Positions 34,455 through 43,484 of a stretch of 64,000 nucleotides of DNA are shown here, one piece after another. Source of the stretch: Eubacteriales bacterium (GTDB lineage Bacteria > Bacillota > Clostridia > Lachnospirales > Lachnospiraceae). The position numbers were made by a program, and so were the translations under genes. Where the stretch lies: NCBI GenBank assembly GCA_030536755.1, contig JAUNPJ010000008.1:1-64000 (forward strand). The letters run 5' to 3'. The notes beneath the pieces are model-generated. The model searched no databases. It was not told where the DNA came from and saw nothing but the letters and a program-made list of their open reading frames with translations. Position 1 is the stretch's first letter; every line of letters begins with the position of its first letter.

Positions 34455-35474
34455 TCAGAAAAGAGATACAACCGATTGTCGTTCTACGATTTCCACATCC
34501 ATGGTTACGTGGCATTGAATCTCTTCGTCTTCCTTGTTGATTTTTTTCAGAAGAAGCTGCGTAGCCAGGAACGCCTTTTGGGAAATATGCTGGGAAATGG
34601 AGGTCAGCTTGGGCGACGTATATTGGCATAGAGTCAGGTTATCGTATCCAATCACGGAAAGATCCACCGGAACCCGAAGACCTCCCAGACGTGCTCCCTC
34701 CATGATACCGATTGCACAGATATCTGCGGTTGTCACGGCTGCAGTTATTTCACTTCCTGACGATGCAATTGCCTTCCCGGCAGCGATACCTCCCTCATAA
34801 GAAGGAGAATAGGGGAAAATATATTCTTCTCGGAAAGGAATTCCGCTCTCCTCCAATGCTCTGCGATAGCCGTTCAGACGTTTGGTGAGCAGATAGTTGC
34901 CCTCGTAATCTGCGACAAAAGCAACGTGCGTATGCCCCCGATTGATCATATATTTGGTAGAAAGATAGAGGCCTTTCTCGTCGTTGGAGCAGATATTGAT
35001 GAGCCCGGGGGTTGTCAGATGACTGTCAAAAATAGCAATCGGACATGGGGAGGATTCAATAAACTGGCGAAGATAGTCATGCTGGTCAGGATATAGAAAT
35101 ATAATTCCGTCTACATTCCAGTTTTTCAGAAGCTGTGTGATATCTGCTTTTTTTGAAATCGAGCGTACCATGGTGTAATAGCCGTTATTTCTTAATTCTT
35201 TTTCAATCGTGCCGATCATGGTACTGATATAGGGATTTTCCAGATAGTTATCTTCTGCAGATTCTTCATCGAGTGAGATAATGATTCCAATAATACGGGA
35301 CGTCTTGTTGGTCAGGCTTCTTGCGGTCAGGTTTGGAACGTATCCGCACTCTTCAATAATGGCATTTACTTTTTCTATAGTTTTCGCAGAGACACGGTTG
35401 TTTTTGCCGTTTATTACATTGGAAACGGTCATCATGCTGACTCCGGCTTTTTCTGCAATATCTTTTAATGTCAT
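34455..35474 (-). CDS. LacI-family transcriptional regulator of the alpha-glucoside operon
   Basis: A 339-residue repressor with an N-terminal LacI helix-turn-helix (MTLKDIAEKAGVSMMTVSNVINGK...TARSLTNKTSRIIGII) and a periplasmic-binding-type effector domain (VAFVADYEGNY, VPVDLSVIGYDN). The start at 35474 is chosen because it gives the standard LacI N-terminus and has GAGGAAAG upstream; the longer frame from 35519 does not. It is divergent from the binding-protein operon, whose promoter carries the palindrome TTTAGCGCTAAA that this protein probably binds. Confidence 0.92.
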   Translation of the reverse strand: MTLKDIAEKAGVSMMTVSNVINGKNNRVSAKTIEKVNAIIEECGYVPNLTARSLTNKTSRIIGIIISLDEESAEDNYLENPYISTMIGTIEKELRNNGYYTMVRSISKKADITQLLKNWNVDGIIFLYPDQHDYLRQFIESSPCPIAIFDSHLTTPGLINICSNDEKGLYLSTKYMINRGHTHVAFVADYEGNYLLTKRLNGYRRALEESGIPFREEYIFPYSPSYEGGIAAGKAIASSGSEITAAVTTADICAIGIMEGARLGGLRVPVDLSVIGYDNLTLCQYTSPKLTSISQHISQKAFLATQLLLKKINKEDEEIQCHVTMDVEIVERQSVVSLF

Positions 35475-35711
35475 TTCTTTCCTCATTTCTATCACTTTTG
35501 CAGATTTTGATTTTACCAAAACAATTTATACGAACTTTGTCATTAAATTATTTGGTTTATAAACCTTTAAAGACGATTCATATATTTTTATTATTATACT
35601 ATATAAAGCAAATAAATTCAATGAACTTTTTTAGAAAAAAGAATAAGATATACATAATAACCAAAAAAATAGAATATTTCATGTAAAAAGTGATGAAAAT
35701 ATAATTGATAG

Positions 35712-35761
35712 TTGACGAACTGGCAAAGGTGTGATAGTTTAATAATAAGTTTAGCGCTAAA
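35712..35761 (+). promoter_or_regulatory. Promoter and LacI-type operator of the alpha-glucoside operon
   Basis: TTGACG (35712-35717), 17-base spacer, TAGTTT (35735-35740). The perfect palindrome TTTAGCGCTAAA (35750-35761) with central CG sits at the expected transcription start, as for LacI-type repression. The stretch from about 35535 to 35700 is AT-rich without further signals. Confidence 0.75.
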
Positions 35762-35855
35762 TTAAATGAGAGCAAAAATGCTCCATGTTCAGTAGGAAAT
35801 ATTTCGTGAGAATACTGAACAAACAAAAAACATTGAGAAAGATGAGGGTAAGATT

Positions 35856-37223
35856 ATGAAGAAGAAACTTCTTGCAGCTATGATGGCGACTGTTGTTGCA
35901 GCAACAAGCTTAGTCGGATGTGGTTCAGGCGCAGCAAAGAAAGAAGCAGAGGAGAAAAAAGTAGAAGTACCTACAGAGCCTTTTGGAGACACGGTGAAAT
36001 ATGATCCTTCTGTGGAAATCAATGATGGAAAAGATATCACTGTAGAATTATGGGAGTGGGGAAGTGATGACTTATTCCAGGAAGTGATTGATGGATATAC
36101 AGCTATCCATCCAAATGTAACGATCAAGCTTGTAAACAACCCATGGGAAGATTATTGGACAAAGCTTCCACTTGCTTTGGATGGACAAAAAGGTCCTGCA
36201 ATCTTTAACATTCATAACAGCTATCATGAAAACCTGATCAATTATCTGGCTCCGCTTGATATTCCGGTGGAAGACCTGCAGGCAGACTTTACAGGCGTAG
36301 ATGCGCACGTGATTGACGGAAAAGTATATTACATTGATTATGGTATGATGACTGGTTCTGTATATTACAATAAACAGATGTGGGAAGCTGCCGGTCTTAC
36401 AGAAGAGGATATTCCAAAAACATGGGATGAGATGCGTGAAGTTGCCAAAAAACTGACCATCAAAGATGGTGACAAATTGATTCAGGCAGGCTTGAATTTC
36501 AATGATGATTTCCATCAGAATTACCTTCTTGGTCTGAATTATCAGCTTGGAGAAAACCTGTTCCAGGAAGATGGAAAAACTCCAAATGTGAATTCTGATG
36601 CAATGAAGAAAGTAATGCAGATGCTGGTAGATCTGTATGAAGTGGACGGAGTAGGTTCTAAAGATTTCGGTGAAAAAGCTGCTGACAGTTTTGGTCAGGG
36701 ACAGTCCGCTATGGTTCTTCAGTGGGGACACTATTACAATACTCTGAAAACAACATGGAGCAACATCGACTTTGGCGTATTTGAAATTCCTACATTTGAC
36801 GGAGAGCCATACGCATACAACCGTTATAATGGTGAGTCTACCTTTGGTGTCAATAAAAATGCTCCGGAAGACCAGCAGGCAGTTGCACAGGATTTCGTAA
36901 AATATTTCCTCGCAAATGATGATGCACAAGTTGCGTTTAACCTGGCAATGAGTACTTTCCCGGCGAAAAAATCTCTTGCAGACAATGAGAAAATTCTGGA
37001 GAATCCATCTCTGAAAGTACTTTCCGAGCATATCGACCATTACATCTGGCCAGGCCCAATGCCTTCCACTGTGGAGACATCTCTGAAAAAAGCAGGAGAG
37101 GATATTTTCTTTAACGGTGTGGCGATTGATACTGCTTTGGACGAAGCACAGAACAATATTATCAAAGATATGAAGAGCAGTTCTTTTGAATCTGTAGAAA
37201 ATCTTTATACCTATGCGAAATAA
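35856..37223 (+). CDS. Carbohydrate ABC transporter substrate-binding lipoprotein
   Basis: A 455-residue family 1 solute-binding protein with signal peptide and lipobox (SLVGC, Cys22), followed by ITVELWEWGSDDLFQEVIDGYTAIHP and the core motif with AYNRYNGESTFGVNKNAPE. It delivers the sugar to the permeases encoded directly downstream. With GH31 and GH13 alpha-glucosidases in the same operon, alpha-linked gluco-oligosaccharides are the likely ligands. Confidence 0.92.
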   Translation: MKKKLLAAMMATVVAATSLVGCGSGAAKKEAEEKKVEVPTEPFGDTVKYDPSVEINDGKDITVELWEWGSDDLFQEVIDGYTAIHPNVTIKLVNNPWEDYWTKLPLALDGQKGPAIFNIHNSYHENLINYLAPLDIPVEDLQADFTGVDAHVIDGKVYYIDYGMMTGSVYYNKQMWEAAGLTEEDIPKTWDEMREVAKKLTIKDGDKLIQAGLNFNDDFHQNYLLGLNYQLGENLFQEDGKTPNVNSDAMKKVMQMLVDLYEVDGVGSKDFGEKAADSFGQGQSAMVLQWGHYYNTLKTTWSNIDFGVFEIPTFDGEPYAYNRYNGESTFGVNKNAPEDQQAVAQDFVKYFLANDDAQVAFNLAMSTFPAKKSLADNEKILENPSLKVLSEHIDHYIWPGPMPSTVETSLKKAGEDIFFNGVAIDTALDEAQNNIIKDMKSSSFESVENLYTYAK

Positions 37224-37270
37224 TCTGACGCAAATCTGTGGTGAAGAATAGAAGAGGGAGGTAGACATTT

Positions 37271-38149
37271 ATGTTTAGAAAAACGCATCCCCTGCAAAGC
37301 AGGAGCGAAATTATTCTCAGGAATATTGTTGTAACAGCGATGGTAATCTTTTTTACTGTATTTCTGATCGTTCCCATTGGTATCGCGTTTGCAGGAAGCT
37401 TTCATGAATGGAATCCTTTAAGTGGAACTTATAATTTCCTGGGATTGGAAAACTACAAAGAGGTATTTACAAGTGCTTTGTTCGGAAAATCAATGCTGAA
37501 TACACTCATATTTTCAGTCGTTGTTATTTTCTTCCGTGTAGCACTTGGACTGGGAATTGCATATGCGATTTATTCGGCTCTGGTAAAACACAAAAGCTTT
37601 TTCCGGGCACTATATTACATGCCGGTTGTAACACCTATGGTAGCAGTGGCATTTGTATGGAAGTTCATGTACAATCCGCAGATTGGTACGATCAACCAGA
37701 TTTTTGGACTTGATGTAAACTGGCTGATGAACCCGAAAACGGCATTGCTGGCAGTTATGATCATGACCATTTGGAAAGATTTCGGTTATGCAGTTGTTAT
37801 GTTTATGGCAGGGCTTTATTCCCTGCCGGCCGATGCGCTGGAAGCGGCAAAGGTTGATGGGGCAAACGCATGGCAAACCTTCCGTTATATCACACTGCCT
37901 CTTTTGAAACCGATGACACTGTTTGTGGTGATTACTTCTATTATTTCCTACATTCAGGCATATGTCCAGATTCTCATTATGACAGAAGGAGGTCCTGGTA
38001 CTGCTACATATCTGTCTTCTTACATTATCTATGATGAGGCGTTTGTAAAATATAATTTTGGTTATGCATCAGCATTGTCCTTTGTGCTGTTTGTGATCAC
38101 TGCAGTATTTACATGGTTATCCTTCCGGGTTTCCGGAACGGAGGAATAG
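37271..38149 (+). CDS. Sugar ABC permease (MalF/UgpA-type)
   Basis: A 292-residue permease with six membrane helices and the EAA loop (YSLPADALEAAKVDGANAWQTFRYITLPLLKP) that docks with the ATPase. It starts after AGAGGGAGG. No ATPase gene is in the operon, so it likely uses a shared MsmK/MalK-type ATPase encoded elsewhere. Confidence 0.92.
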   Translation: MFRKTHPLQSRSEIILRNIVVTAMVIFFTVFLIVPIGIAFAGSFHEWNPLSGTYNFLGLENYKEVFTSALFGKSMLNTLIFSVVVIFFRVALGLGIAYAIYSALVKHKSFFRALYYMPVVTPMVAVAFVWKFMYNPQIGTINQIFGLDVNWLMNPKTALLAVMIMTIWKDFGYAVVMFMAGLYSLPADALEAAKVDGANAWQTFRYITLPLLKPMTLFVVITSIISYIQAYVQILIMTEGGPGTATYLSSYIIYDEAFVKYNFGYASALSFVLFVITAVFTWLSFRVSGTEE

Positions 38150-38158
38150 GAGGTTGTT

Positions 38159-38980
38159 ATGAGAAGAAAAGTAAGTGTGATTGCATTAAATACCATTCTT
38201 CTTCTGTTGGGAGTGGTAACCGTGTATCCATTTGTGTGGATGCTGTCATCCTCCTTTAAGCAGAACAGTGAGATCATGGCACTGGAGCAGCATCTTCTTC
38301 CCCAGACATTTGTACTGGACAATTATGTGAACATGAATGCTCATTTTAATTTCATGCGCTTTTTTGCAAACAGTTTACTGATTACACTTGTGGTTACAGT
38401 AATTGTGGTTTATACCAGTACGCTCTGCGGATTTGTTCTGAGTAAATATGAATTTAAAGGAAGAAAACTGCTTTTTGGATTTGTGCTCAGTACGATGATG
38501 ATTCCCTGGTGTGTTACCATTATTCCGAAGTACTCGATGATTCAGAGTTTTGGATGGATGGACAGCTATAAAGCATTGATTATTCCCGCTATGTTCAGTG
38601 GATTTGGAATTTTCATGATGAAGCAGCATATTTCTGCTCTGCCGGATGAAATTCTGGAAGCTGCAAGAATGGACGGTGCGAATGAGTTTTATATTTTCCA
38701 CCGCATTGTGCTGCCAATGTCCAAAAATGGAATTTCCAGTATTGCTATTTTCCAGTTTTTGTGGACCTGGGAAGACTTCCTGTGGCCATATCTGGTAATC
38801 AATTCGGAGGAAAAGCAGCTTCTGGCGGTGGGACTGAAAATGTTTAACGGACAGTACTCAACCGATTATGGTGCACTGTTTGCCGCTACGGCAATCTCAA
38901 TCATTCCAGTACTTCTGATTTATCTGTTTTTCCAGAAACAGTTTATTGCCGGTATTGCATCATCCGCAGTAAAAGGTTAA
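38159..38980 (+). CDS. Sugar ABC permease (MalG/UgpE-type)
   Basis: A 273-residue permease with six helices and EAA loop (ALPDEILEAARMDGANEFYIFHRIVLPMSK), ending in the typical VKG. It lies nine bases after the first permease and completes the membrane part of the importer. Confidence 0.92.
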   Translation: MRRKVSVIALNTILLLLGVVTVYPFVWMLSSSFKQNSEIMALEQHLLPQTFVLDNYVNMNAHFNFMRFFANSLLITLVVTVIVVYTSTLCGFVLSKYEFKGRKLLFGFVLSTMMIPWCVTIIPKYSMIQSFGWMDSYKALIIPAMFSGFGIFMMKQHISALPDEILEAARMDGANEFYIFHRIVLPMSKNGISSIAIFQFLWTWEDFLWPYLVINSEEKQLLAVGLKMFNGQYSTDYGALFAATAISIIPVLLIYLFFQKQFIAGIASSAVKG

Positions 38981-39017
38981 TGAATCGTAGAAATATTGAA
39001 AGCTAGGAGACAGTAAT

Positions 39018-41414
39018 ATGCAGGATATTTATAAAGTAGAAACACGCCCCGCTGCTCTGGAGGGCAACATGGTAACCGGAGAACGGTATAGAATCACTGT
39101 GCTGACGGAGAGTCTTCTTCGTCTGGAATACAGTGAGGACGGTATTTTTGAAGACAGAGCAACACAGATGGTGTTTTTCCGGGATTTTCCTCAGGTAAAG
39201 TACAGAGTAATATCCGGCGAAGACGGAATAGAAATCCATACTTCACGTGTTCATCTGAAGTATAATGAAAAAGAATTTTCCAGCCATGGCCTGAGCATTC
39301 AGGTCAAAGGAAATTTGAGTGCTTATCACAGCATTTGGCATTATGGAGAAGAAATCCATGATCTGGGAGGAACAGCCAGAACTCTTGATGAGGCTAATGG
39401 CGCAATTCCTCTGGAGCATGGAATCATCTCCAGATTCGGATACTCTGTCATTGATGACAGCAGATCTCAGGTGCTGCTGGAGGATGGATGGATTGAGCCC
39501 AGAAAAAAAGGAATCAGAGATTTGTATTTCTTCGGATATGGGCACAATTACAAAGAAGCATTGAATGATTTTTACCGCCTATGCGGAAAAACGCCGATGC
39601 TTCCTAGATTTGCACTGGGAAACTGGTGGAGCCGTTATTATAAATACACAGAAGAAGCGTATATGGAACTGATGGAACGCTTTGAAAGAGAGAATCTGCC
39701 TTTTACCGTTGCCGTGATTGATATGGACTGGCATCTGGTAGATATTGATCCGAAATACGGAAGCGGATGGACTGGGTATACCTGGAATCGGGAGTTCTTT
39801 CCTGATCCAGAGCGTTTTTTGCGAAGACTTCATGAGAAAGGTATGCGGACAACGCTGAATGTTCATCCGGCAGAGGGAGTGCAGGCACACGAGGAAATGT
39901 ATCAGGAAATGGCGGAAGTGATGGGTGTGGACGTCGAGGCGGAAGATCCTGTTCTCTGTGATCCTGCCAGTCCGGAATTTATGGAAGCGTATTTTCAGTA
40001 TCTGCATCATCCGAGAGAAAAAGAAGGCGTGGATTTCTGGTGGATTGACTGGCAGCAGGGAAGTAATTGTAAGATAGAAGGTCTGGATCCGCTCTGGATT
40101 TTCAATCATTTTCATTTTCTTGACAGCAAAAGAAATGGAAAACGTCCTATGACGTTTTCCAGATATGCAGGTCCTGGAAGTCACCGATATCCGATTGGAT
40201 TTTCCGGGGATACAGTGATTACCTGGGAGTCGCTCGATTTTCAGCCGTATTTTACCAACACAGCTGCCAACATCGGATATGGATGGTGGAGTCATGATAT
40301 TGGCGGACATATGCTGGGTTACAAAAATGATGAAATGACAGCCCGTTGGACGCAGTATGGTATTTTTTCTCCGATTATGCGTCTTCACAGTTCCAGCAGT
40401 GAATTTAACGGCAAGGAACCGTGGAGATTTAAAAAGGAGGCAGAGCTGGCAATGGGTGAGGCACTTCGGATGCGCCATGCAATGATTCCTTATCTGTATA
40501 CGATGAATTATAGAAGTTATCAGAAAAATCTTCCGGTGAATCTTCCTATGTATTATGAATATCCGGAAGAAAAAAAGGCTTATGAAGTGGAAAATCAGTT
40601 CCTGTTTGGAACAGAAATGATCGTTGCGCCTGTGACACAGCCAAGAGTTTCCGGATTGAATGTGGCGAAAGTGACTGTTTGGCTGCCGGAAGGAATCTGG
40701 TATGATATCTTTACCGGTACTGTGTATCGAGGCGGAAGAACGCTGGATATGTATCGGACAATCGACAGCATTCCTGTTCTTGCAAAGGCAGGCGGAATTC
40801 TTCCTTTTACAGATGAAATCAGCGGTGTACAGGCATCTCACAATCCCAACATGCTGCGCATAAAAGTATTTGCCGGTGCTGATGGAAGTTTTGAATTGTA
40901 TGAAGATGACAATGAGACCTGTTTATATGAGGAAGGTCATTGTGTTATCACAGAAATGCGGTATAATGAAGAGGAAGAAGCTGTTTTTACGGTTCTGCCG
41001 TCAAAGGGAGAAGTATCTCTCATTCCTGAGAAACGCTCTTATACAGTTGAAATGACAGGCTATCAGAGAGAGGCAGTGAAGTCCGCACGTATATTTGTGG
41101 ATGGAACTGTTGTTTCGGCGGATATGTCTTACGATGAAAATAAGCAGGCTGTTCTGGTTGCGATTGCAGAGGTTGGTGTAAACCAGACTGTAAAAATCTG
41201 TATGGATCTGAAGTGTCGCAGCAAGCAGAATCGAGTGAAGGAACACTGTTTTGCATTCCTCAATCAGGCTGAGATAGAATTTATGCTGAAAGATGAGTTA
41301 TACAGTTTGATTCAAAAAGAAAAAGATATGACAGTTCTTGCGGCAGAATTAAATGCTATGAATCTTAGCCGTGATCTGTATGGAGCACTTCTGGAAATCA
41401 TCACAGCAAAATAA
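39018..41414 (+). CDS. GH31 alpha-glucosidase/alpha-xylosidase
   Basis: A 798-residue GH31 enzyme without a signal peptide, hence intracellular. It has an N-terminal beta domain, then the barrel with PRFALGNWWSRYYKYTEEAY, the nucleophile Asp344 (FWWIDWQQG), the acid/base candidate Asp398 (FSGDTVITWESLDFQ) and the SHDIGGHMLG loop. The C-terminal portion beyond about 660 adds a beta domain and a helical tail. It acts by retention on alpha-linked glucosides or xylosides; the exact glycosidic bond is not fixed by sequence. AGGAG precedes the start. Confidence 0.9.
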   Translation: MQDIYKVETRPAALEGNMVTGERYRITVLTESLLRLEYSEDGIFEDRATQMVFFRDFPQVKYRVISGEDGIEIHTSRVHLKYNEKEFSSHGLSIQVKGNLSAYHSIWHYGEEIHDLGGTARTLDEANGAIPLEHGIISRFGYSVIDDSRSQVLLEDGWIEPRKKGIRDLYFFGYGHNYKEALNDFYRLCGKTPMLPRFALGNWWSRYYKYTEEAYMELMERFERENLPFTVAVIDMDWHLVDIDPKYGSGWTGYTWNREFFPDPERFLRRLHEKGMRTTLNVHPAEGVQAHEEMYQEMAEVMGVDVEAEDPVLCDPASPEFMEAYFQYLHHPREKEGVDFWWIDWQQGSNCKIEGLDPLWIFNHFHFLDSKRNGKRPMTFSRYAGPGSHRYPIGFSGDTVITWESLDFQPYFTNTAANIGYGWWSHDIGGHMLGYKNDEMTARWTQYGIFSPIMRLHSSSSEFNGKEPWRFKKEAELAMGEALRMRHAMIPYLYTMNYRSYQKNLPVNLPMYYEYPEEKKAYEVENQFLFGTEMIVAPVTQPRVSGLNVAKVTVWLPEGIWYDIFTGTVYRGGRTLDMYRTIDSIPVLAKAGGILPFTDEISGVQASHNPNMLRIKVFAGADGSFELYEDDNETCLYEEGHCVITEMRYNEEEEAVFTVLPSKGEVSLIPEKRSYTVEMTGYQREAVKSARIFVDGTVVSADMSYDENKQAVLVAIAEVGVNQTVKICMDLKCRSKQNRVKEHCFAFLNQAEIEFMLKDELYSLIQKEKDMTVLAAELNAMNLSRDLYGALLEIITAK

Positions 41415-41454
41415 CAGATTTTGAAATTTGAGAGCAGAAAGGCGGATGATAACA

Positions 41455-43122
41455 ATGAAAAAAAACTGGTGGAAGGAAGCAGTTGTGTATCAGATTTACC
41501 CGAGAAGCTTCATGGACAGCAACGGAGACGGAATCGGAGATCTGAAGGGAATTACTTCCAAACTGGATTATCTGAAGAAACTGGGAATTGATGTGATCTG
41601 GCTGTCGCCTGTGTATCAGTCACCGAATGATGATAACGGATATGATATCAGCGATTATCAGGCCATTATGGAAGAATTCGGAACGATGGAAGACTTTGAT
41701 GAAATGCTGTCAGAAGCTCACAAGCGCGGTCTGAAAATTGTCATGGATCTGGTAGTCAATCATACTTCTGATGAACACCGCTGGTTTGCAGAAAGTCGAA
41801 AAGCAGAAGAGAATGCTTATTCTGATTATTACATCTGGCGTGAAGGAAAACAGGGAGAGATGCCCCCGAACAACTGGGGGTCCTGCTTTGGCGGTTCTGC
41901 ATGGCAGTATGATGAAGAACGCGGGATGTACTATCTTCATCTGTTCTCAAAGAAACAGCCGGATTTGAACTGGGATAATCCGATGGTGCGTCAGGATGTG
42001 TTTGATATGATGACCTGGTGGTGCGAGAAAGGCATTGACGGTTTCCGTATGGATGTGATCAGTATGATTTCCAAAACAAAGGAAATGCCGGATGGAGAAA
42101 TAAACGGATTGTACGGAGATTATGGTCCATATTGTGTTCACGGTCCGAATATCCATAAGTATCTCAAAGAAATGAATGAGAAAGTTCTGTCAAAGTATGA
42201 TCTTATGACGGTGGGAGAGACACCGGGTGTAACGGTAGAGCAGGCAAAGCTCTATGCGGGAGAGGACTCCAATGAACTGAGTATGGTATTCCAGTTTGAA
42301 CATGTGGATGCGCATGGCAAATATGGAAAATGGACCGACGAGAAGATGCCGCTTCCCGAGCTGAAAAAAATTCTTTCCAAATGGCAGACGGAGCTTTATG
42401 GAAAGGCATGGAACAGCCTTTTCTTGGATAATCATGACCAGCCAAGAGCAGTATCACGCTTTGGAAATGACAGTCCGGAATACAGAAATGTTTCTGCAAA
42501 AATGCTTGCCACCTGTCTTCATATGATGCAGGGAACACCTTATATATTTCAGGGAGAGGAACTGGGAATGACCAATTATCCTTTTGAAAGTCCGGAGGAT
42601 TTCAGGGATATCGAAAGTATCAATGCGTATCAGGAATGGTGTGAGAGCGGCAGAGTCAGCCATGACATTTTCTGGCCATGCATCACGTTTATCAGCAGAG
42701 ACAATGCACGTACACCTGTTCAGTGGGATGATACGGAAAATGCCGGATTTACCACAGGCATACCGTGGATTCAGGTAAATCCCAATTATAAAGAAATCAA
42801 TGCGAAAAAGGAAATGTCAGATTCAGATTCGGTATTTCATTATTATCAAAAGCTGATTGCGCTTAGAAAAGAATATGATCTGATCGTTTATGGTAAATAT
42901 GAGATGCTTCTTGAAGAGGATGAAAATCTTTTTGTATATACCAGAGAAATGAAAGGTGAAAAACTGCTCACGGTATGTAATTTTACAGAGCAGGAACAGG
43001 AATTTGACCTCCCGAATGAATTTCAAAATGCGGTTTGCCTGATTGCAAATCTTCCAAATGTATATGAGCAGAGAAAGATTCTGTTAAAGCCGTATGAGGC
43101 GTTTGTCCTTTATAAAAAATAG
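41455..43122 (+). CDS. malL: GH13 oligo-1,6-glucosidase-like alpha-glucosidase
   Basis: A 555-residue GH13 enzyme starting MKKNWWKEAVVYQIYPRSF. Catalytic residues are Asp200 (GFRMDVISMI), Glu255 (TVGETPG) and Asp328 (FLDNHDQPR), almost the numbering of Bacillus oligo-1,6-glucosidase. The residue after the nucleophile is Val, which in this subfamily goes with alpha-1,6 rather than alpha-1,4 specificity (Thr). This points to isomalto-oligosaccharides as substrate. The start at 41455 has AAAGGCGG upstream. Last gene of the LacI-controlled operon. Confidence 0.9.
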   Translation: MKKNWWKEAVVYQIYPRSFMDSNGDGIGDLKGITSKLDYLKKLGIDVIWLSPVYQSPNDDNGYDISDYQAIMEEFGTMEDFDEMLSEAHKRGLKIVMDLVVNHTSDEHRWFAESRKAEENAYSDYYIWREGKQGEMPPNNWGSCFGGSAWQYDEERGMYYLHLFSKKQPDLNWDNPMVRQDVFDMMTWWCEKGIDGFRMDVISMISKTKEMPDGEINGLYGDYGPYCVHGPNIHKYLKEMNEKVLSKYDLMTVGETPGVTVEQAKLYAGEDSNELSMVFQFEHVDAHGKYGKWTDEKMPLPELKKILSKWQTELYGKAWNSLFLDNHDQPRAVSRFGNDSPEYRNVSAKMLATCLHMMQGTPYIFQGEELGMTNYPFESPEDFRDIESINAYQEWCESGRVSHDIFWPCITFISRDNARTPVQWDDTENAGFTTGIPWIQVNPNYKEINAKKEMSDSDSVFHYYQKLIALRKEYDLIVYGKYEMLLEEDENLFVYTREMKGEKLLTVCNFTEQEQEFDLPNEFQNAVCLIANLPNVYEQRKILLKPYEAFVLYKK

Positions 43123-43165
43123 AAAGAAGCACCTGGCTGCAAACGGTCAGGTGTTTCTTTTTTGT
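43122..43165 (+). terminator. Terminator of the alpha-glucoside operon
   Basis: AGAAAGAAGCACCTG pairs with CAGGTGTTTCTTTTTT across an 11-base loop. Confidence 0.85.
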
Positions 43166-43375
43166 TTATATATATACAAAGAGAAAAAGGATTTCAAATT
43201 TGTTAATAAATTTTGACGGAGGCGAATAATTCAGGATAAAGTAAATTTTTCCGACAAATTTCGATTTATTTGGACTTTTTGGGCGGAATATGATATGATA
43301 AATAACAAATAAACTTGAATTATTTTTGCAATGTGAGGGGAGAATTTGAATTTAAAAAATAAATAGAAGCACAGT

Positions 43376-43434
43376 AAAGCTGTTTTAGCTTTTGCCATGA
43401 GAATTAATATGCAAAGACTAAAATGGCTTTTTTA
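43376..43434 (+). terminator. Hairpin with T-run in the leader of the second c-di-GMP enzyme gene
   Basis: AAAGCTGTTTTAGCTTTTGC pairs, with a few mismatches, with GCAAAGACTAAAATGGCTTT, followed by TTTTTA. It lies only 50 bases before the start at 43485 and downstream of AT-rich promoter-like DNA (43260-43320), so it may attenuate the gene. No c-di-GMP riboswitch core was recognised. Confidence 0.55.
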
Positions 43435-43484
43435 TAATAAAGGCTCTGTTGTGGGGGAAAATAAGAAAAGAGTTGAGAAAGAAA

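Noticed and set aside
36072..37268. Long minus-strand frame of 398 residues opposite the binding-protein gene
   Set aside because: It is a mirror of an obvious lipoprotein gene, with unlikely composition and no start site.
39579..40841. Long minus-strand frame of 420 residues opposite the GH31 gene
   Set aside because: Shadow of the conserved GH31 coding sequence; His/Ile/Arg-rich content is typical of antisense frames.
43200..43375. c-di-GMP riboswitch before the second c-di-GMP enzyme
   Set aside because: The GEMM core motifs were not found; only a hairpin and AT-rich DNA are visible.
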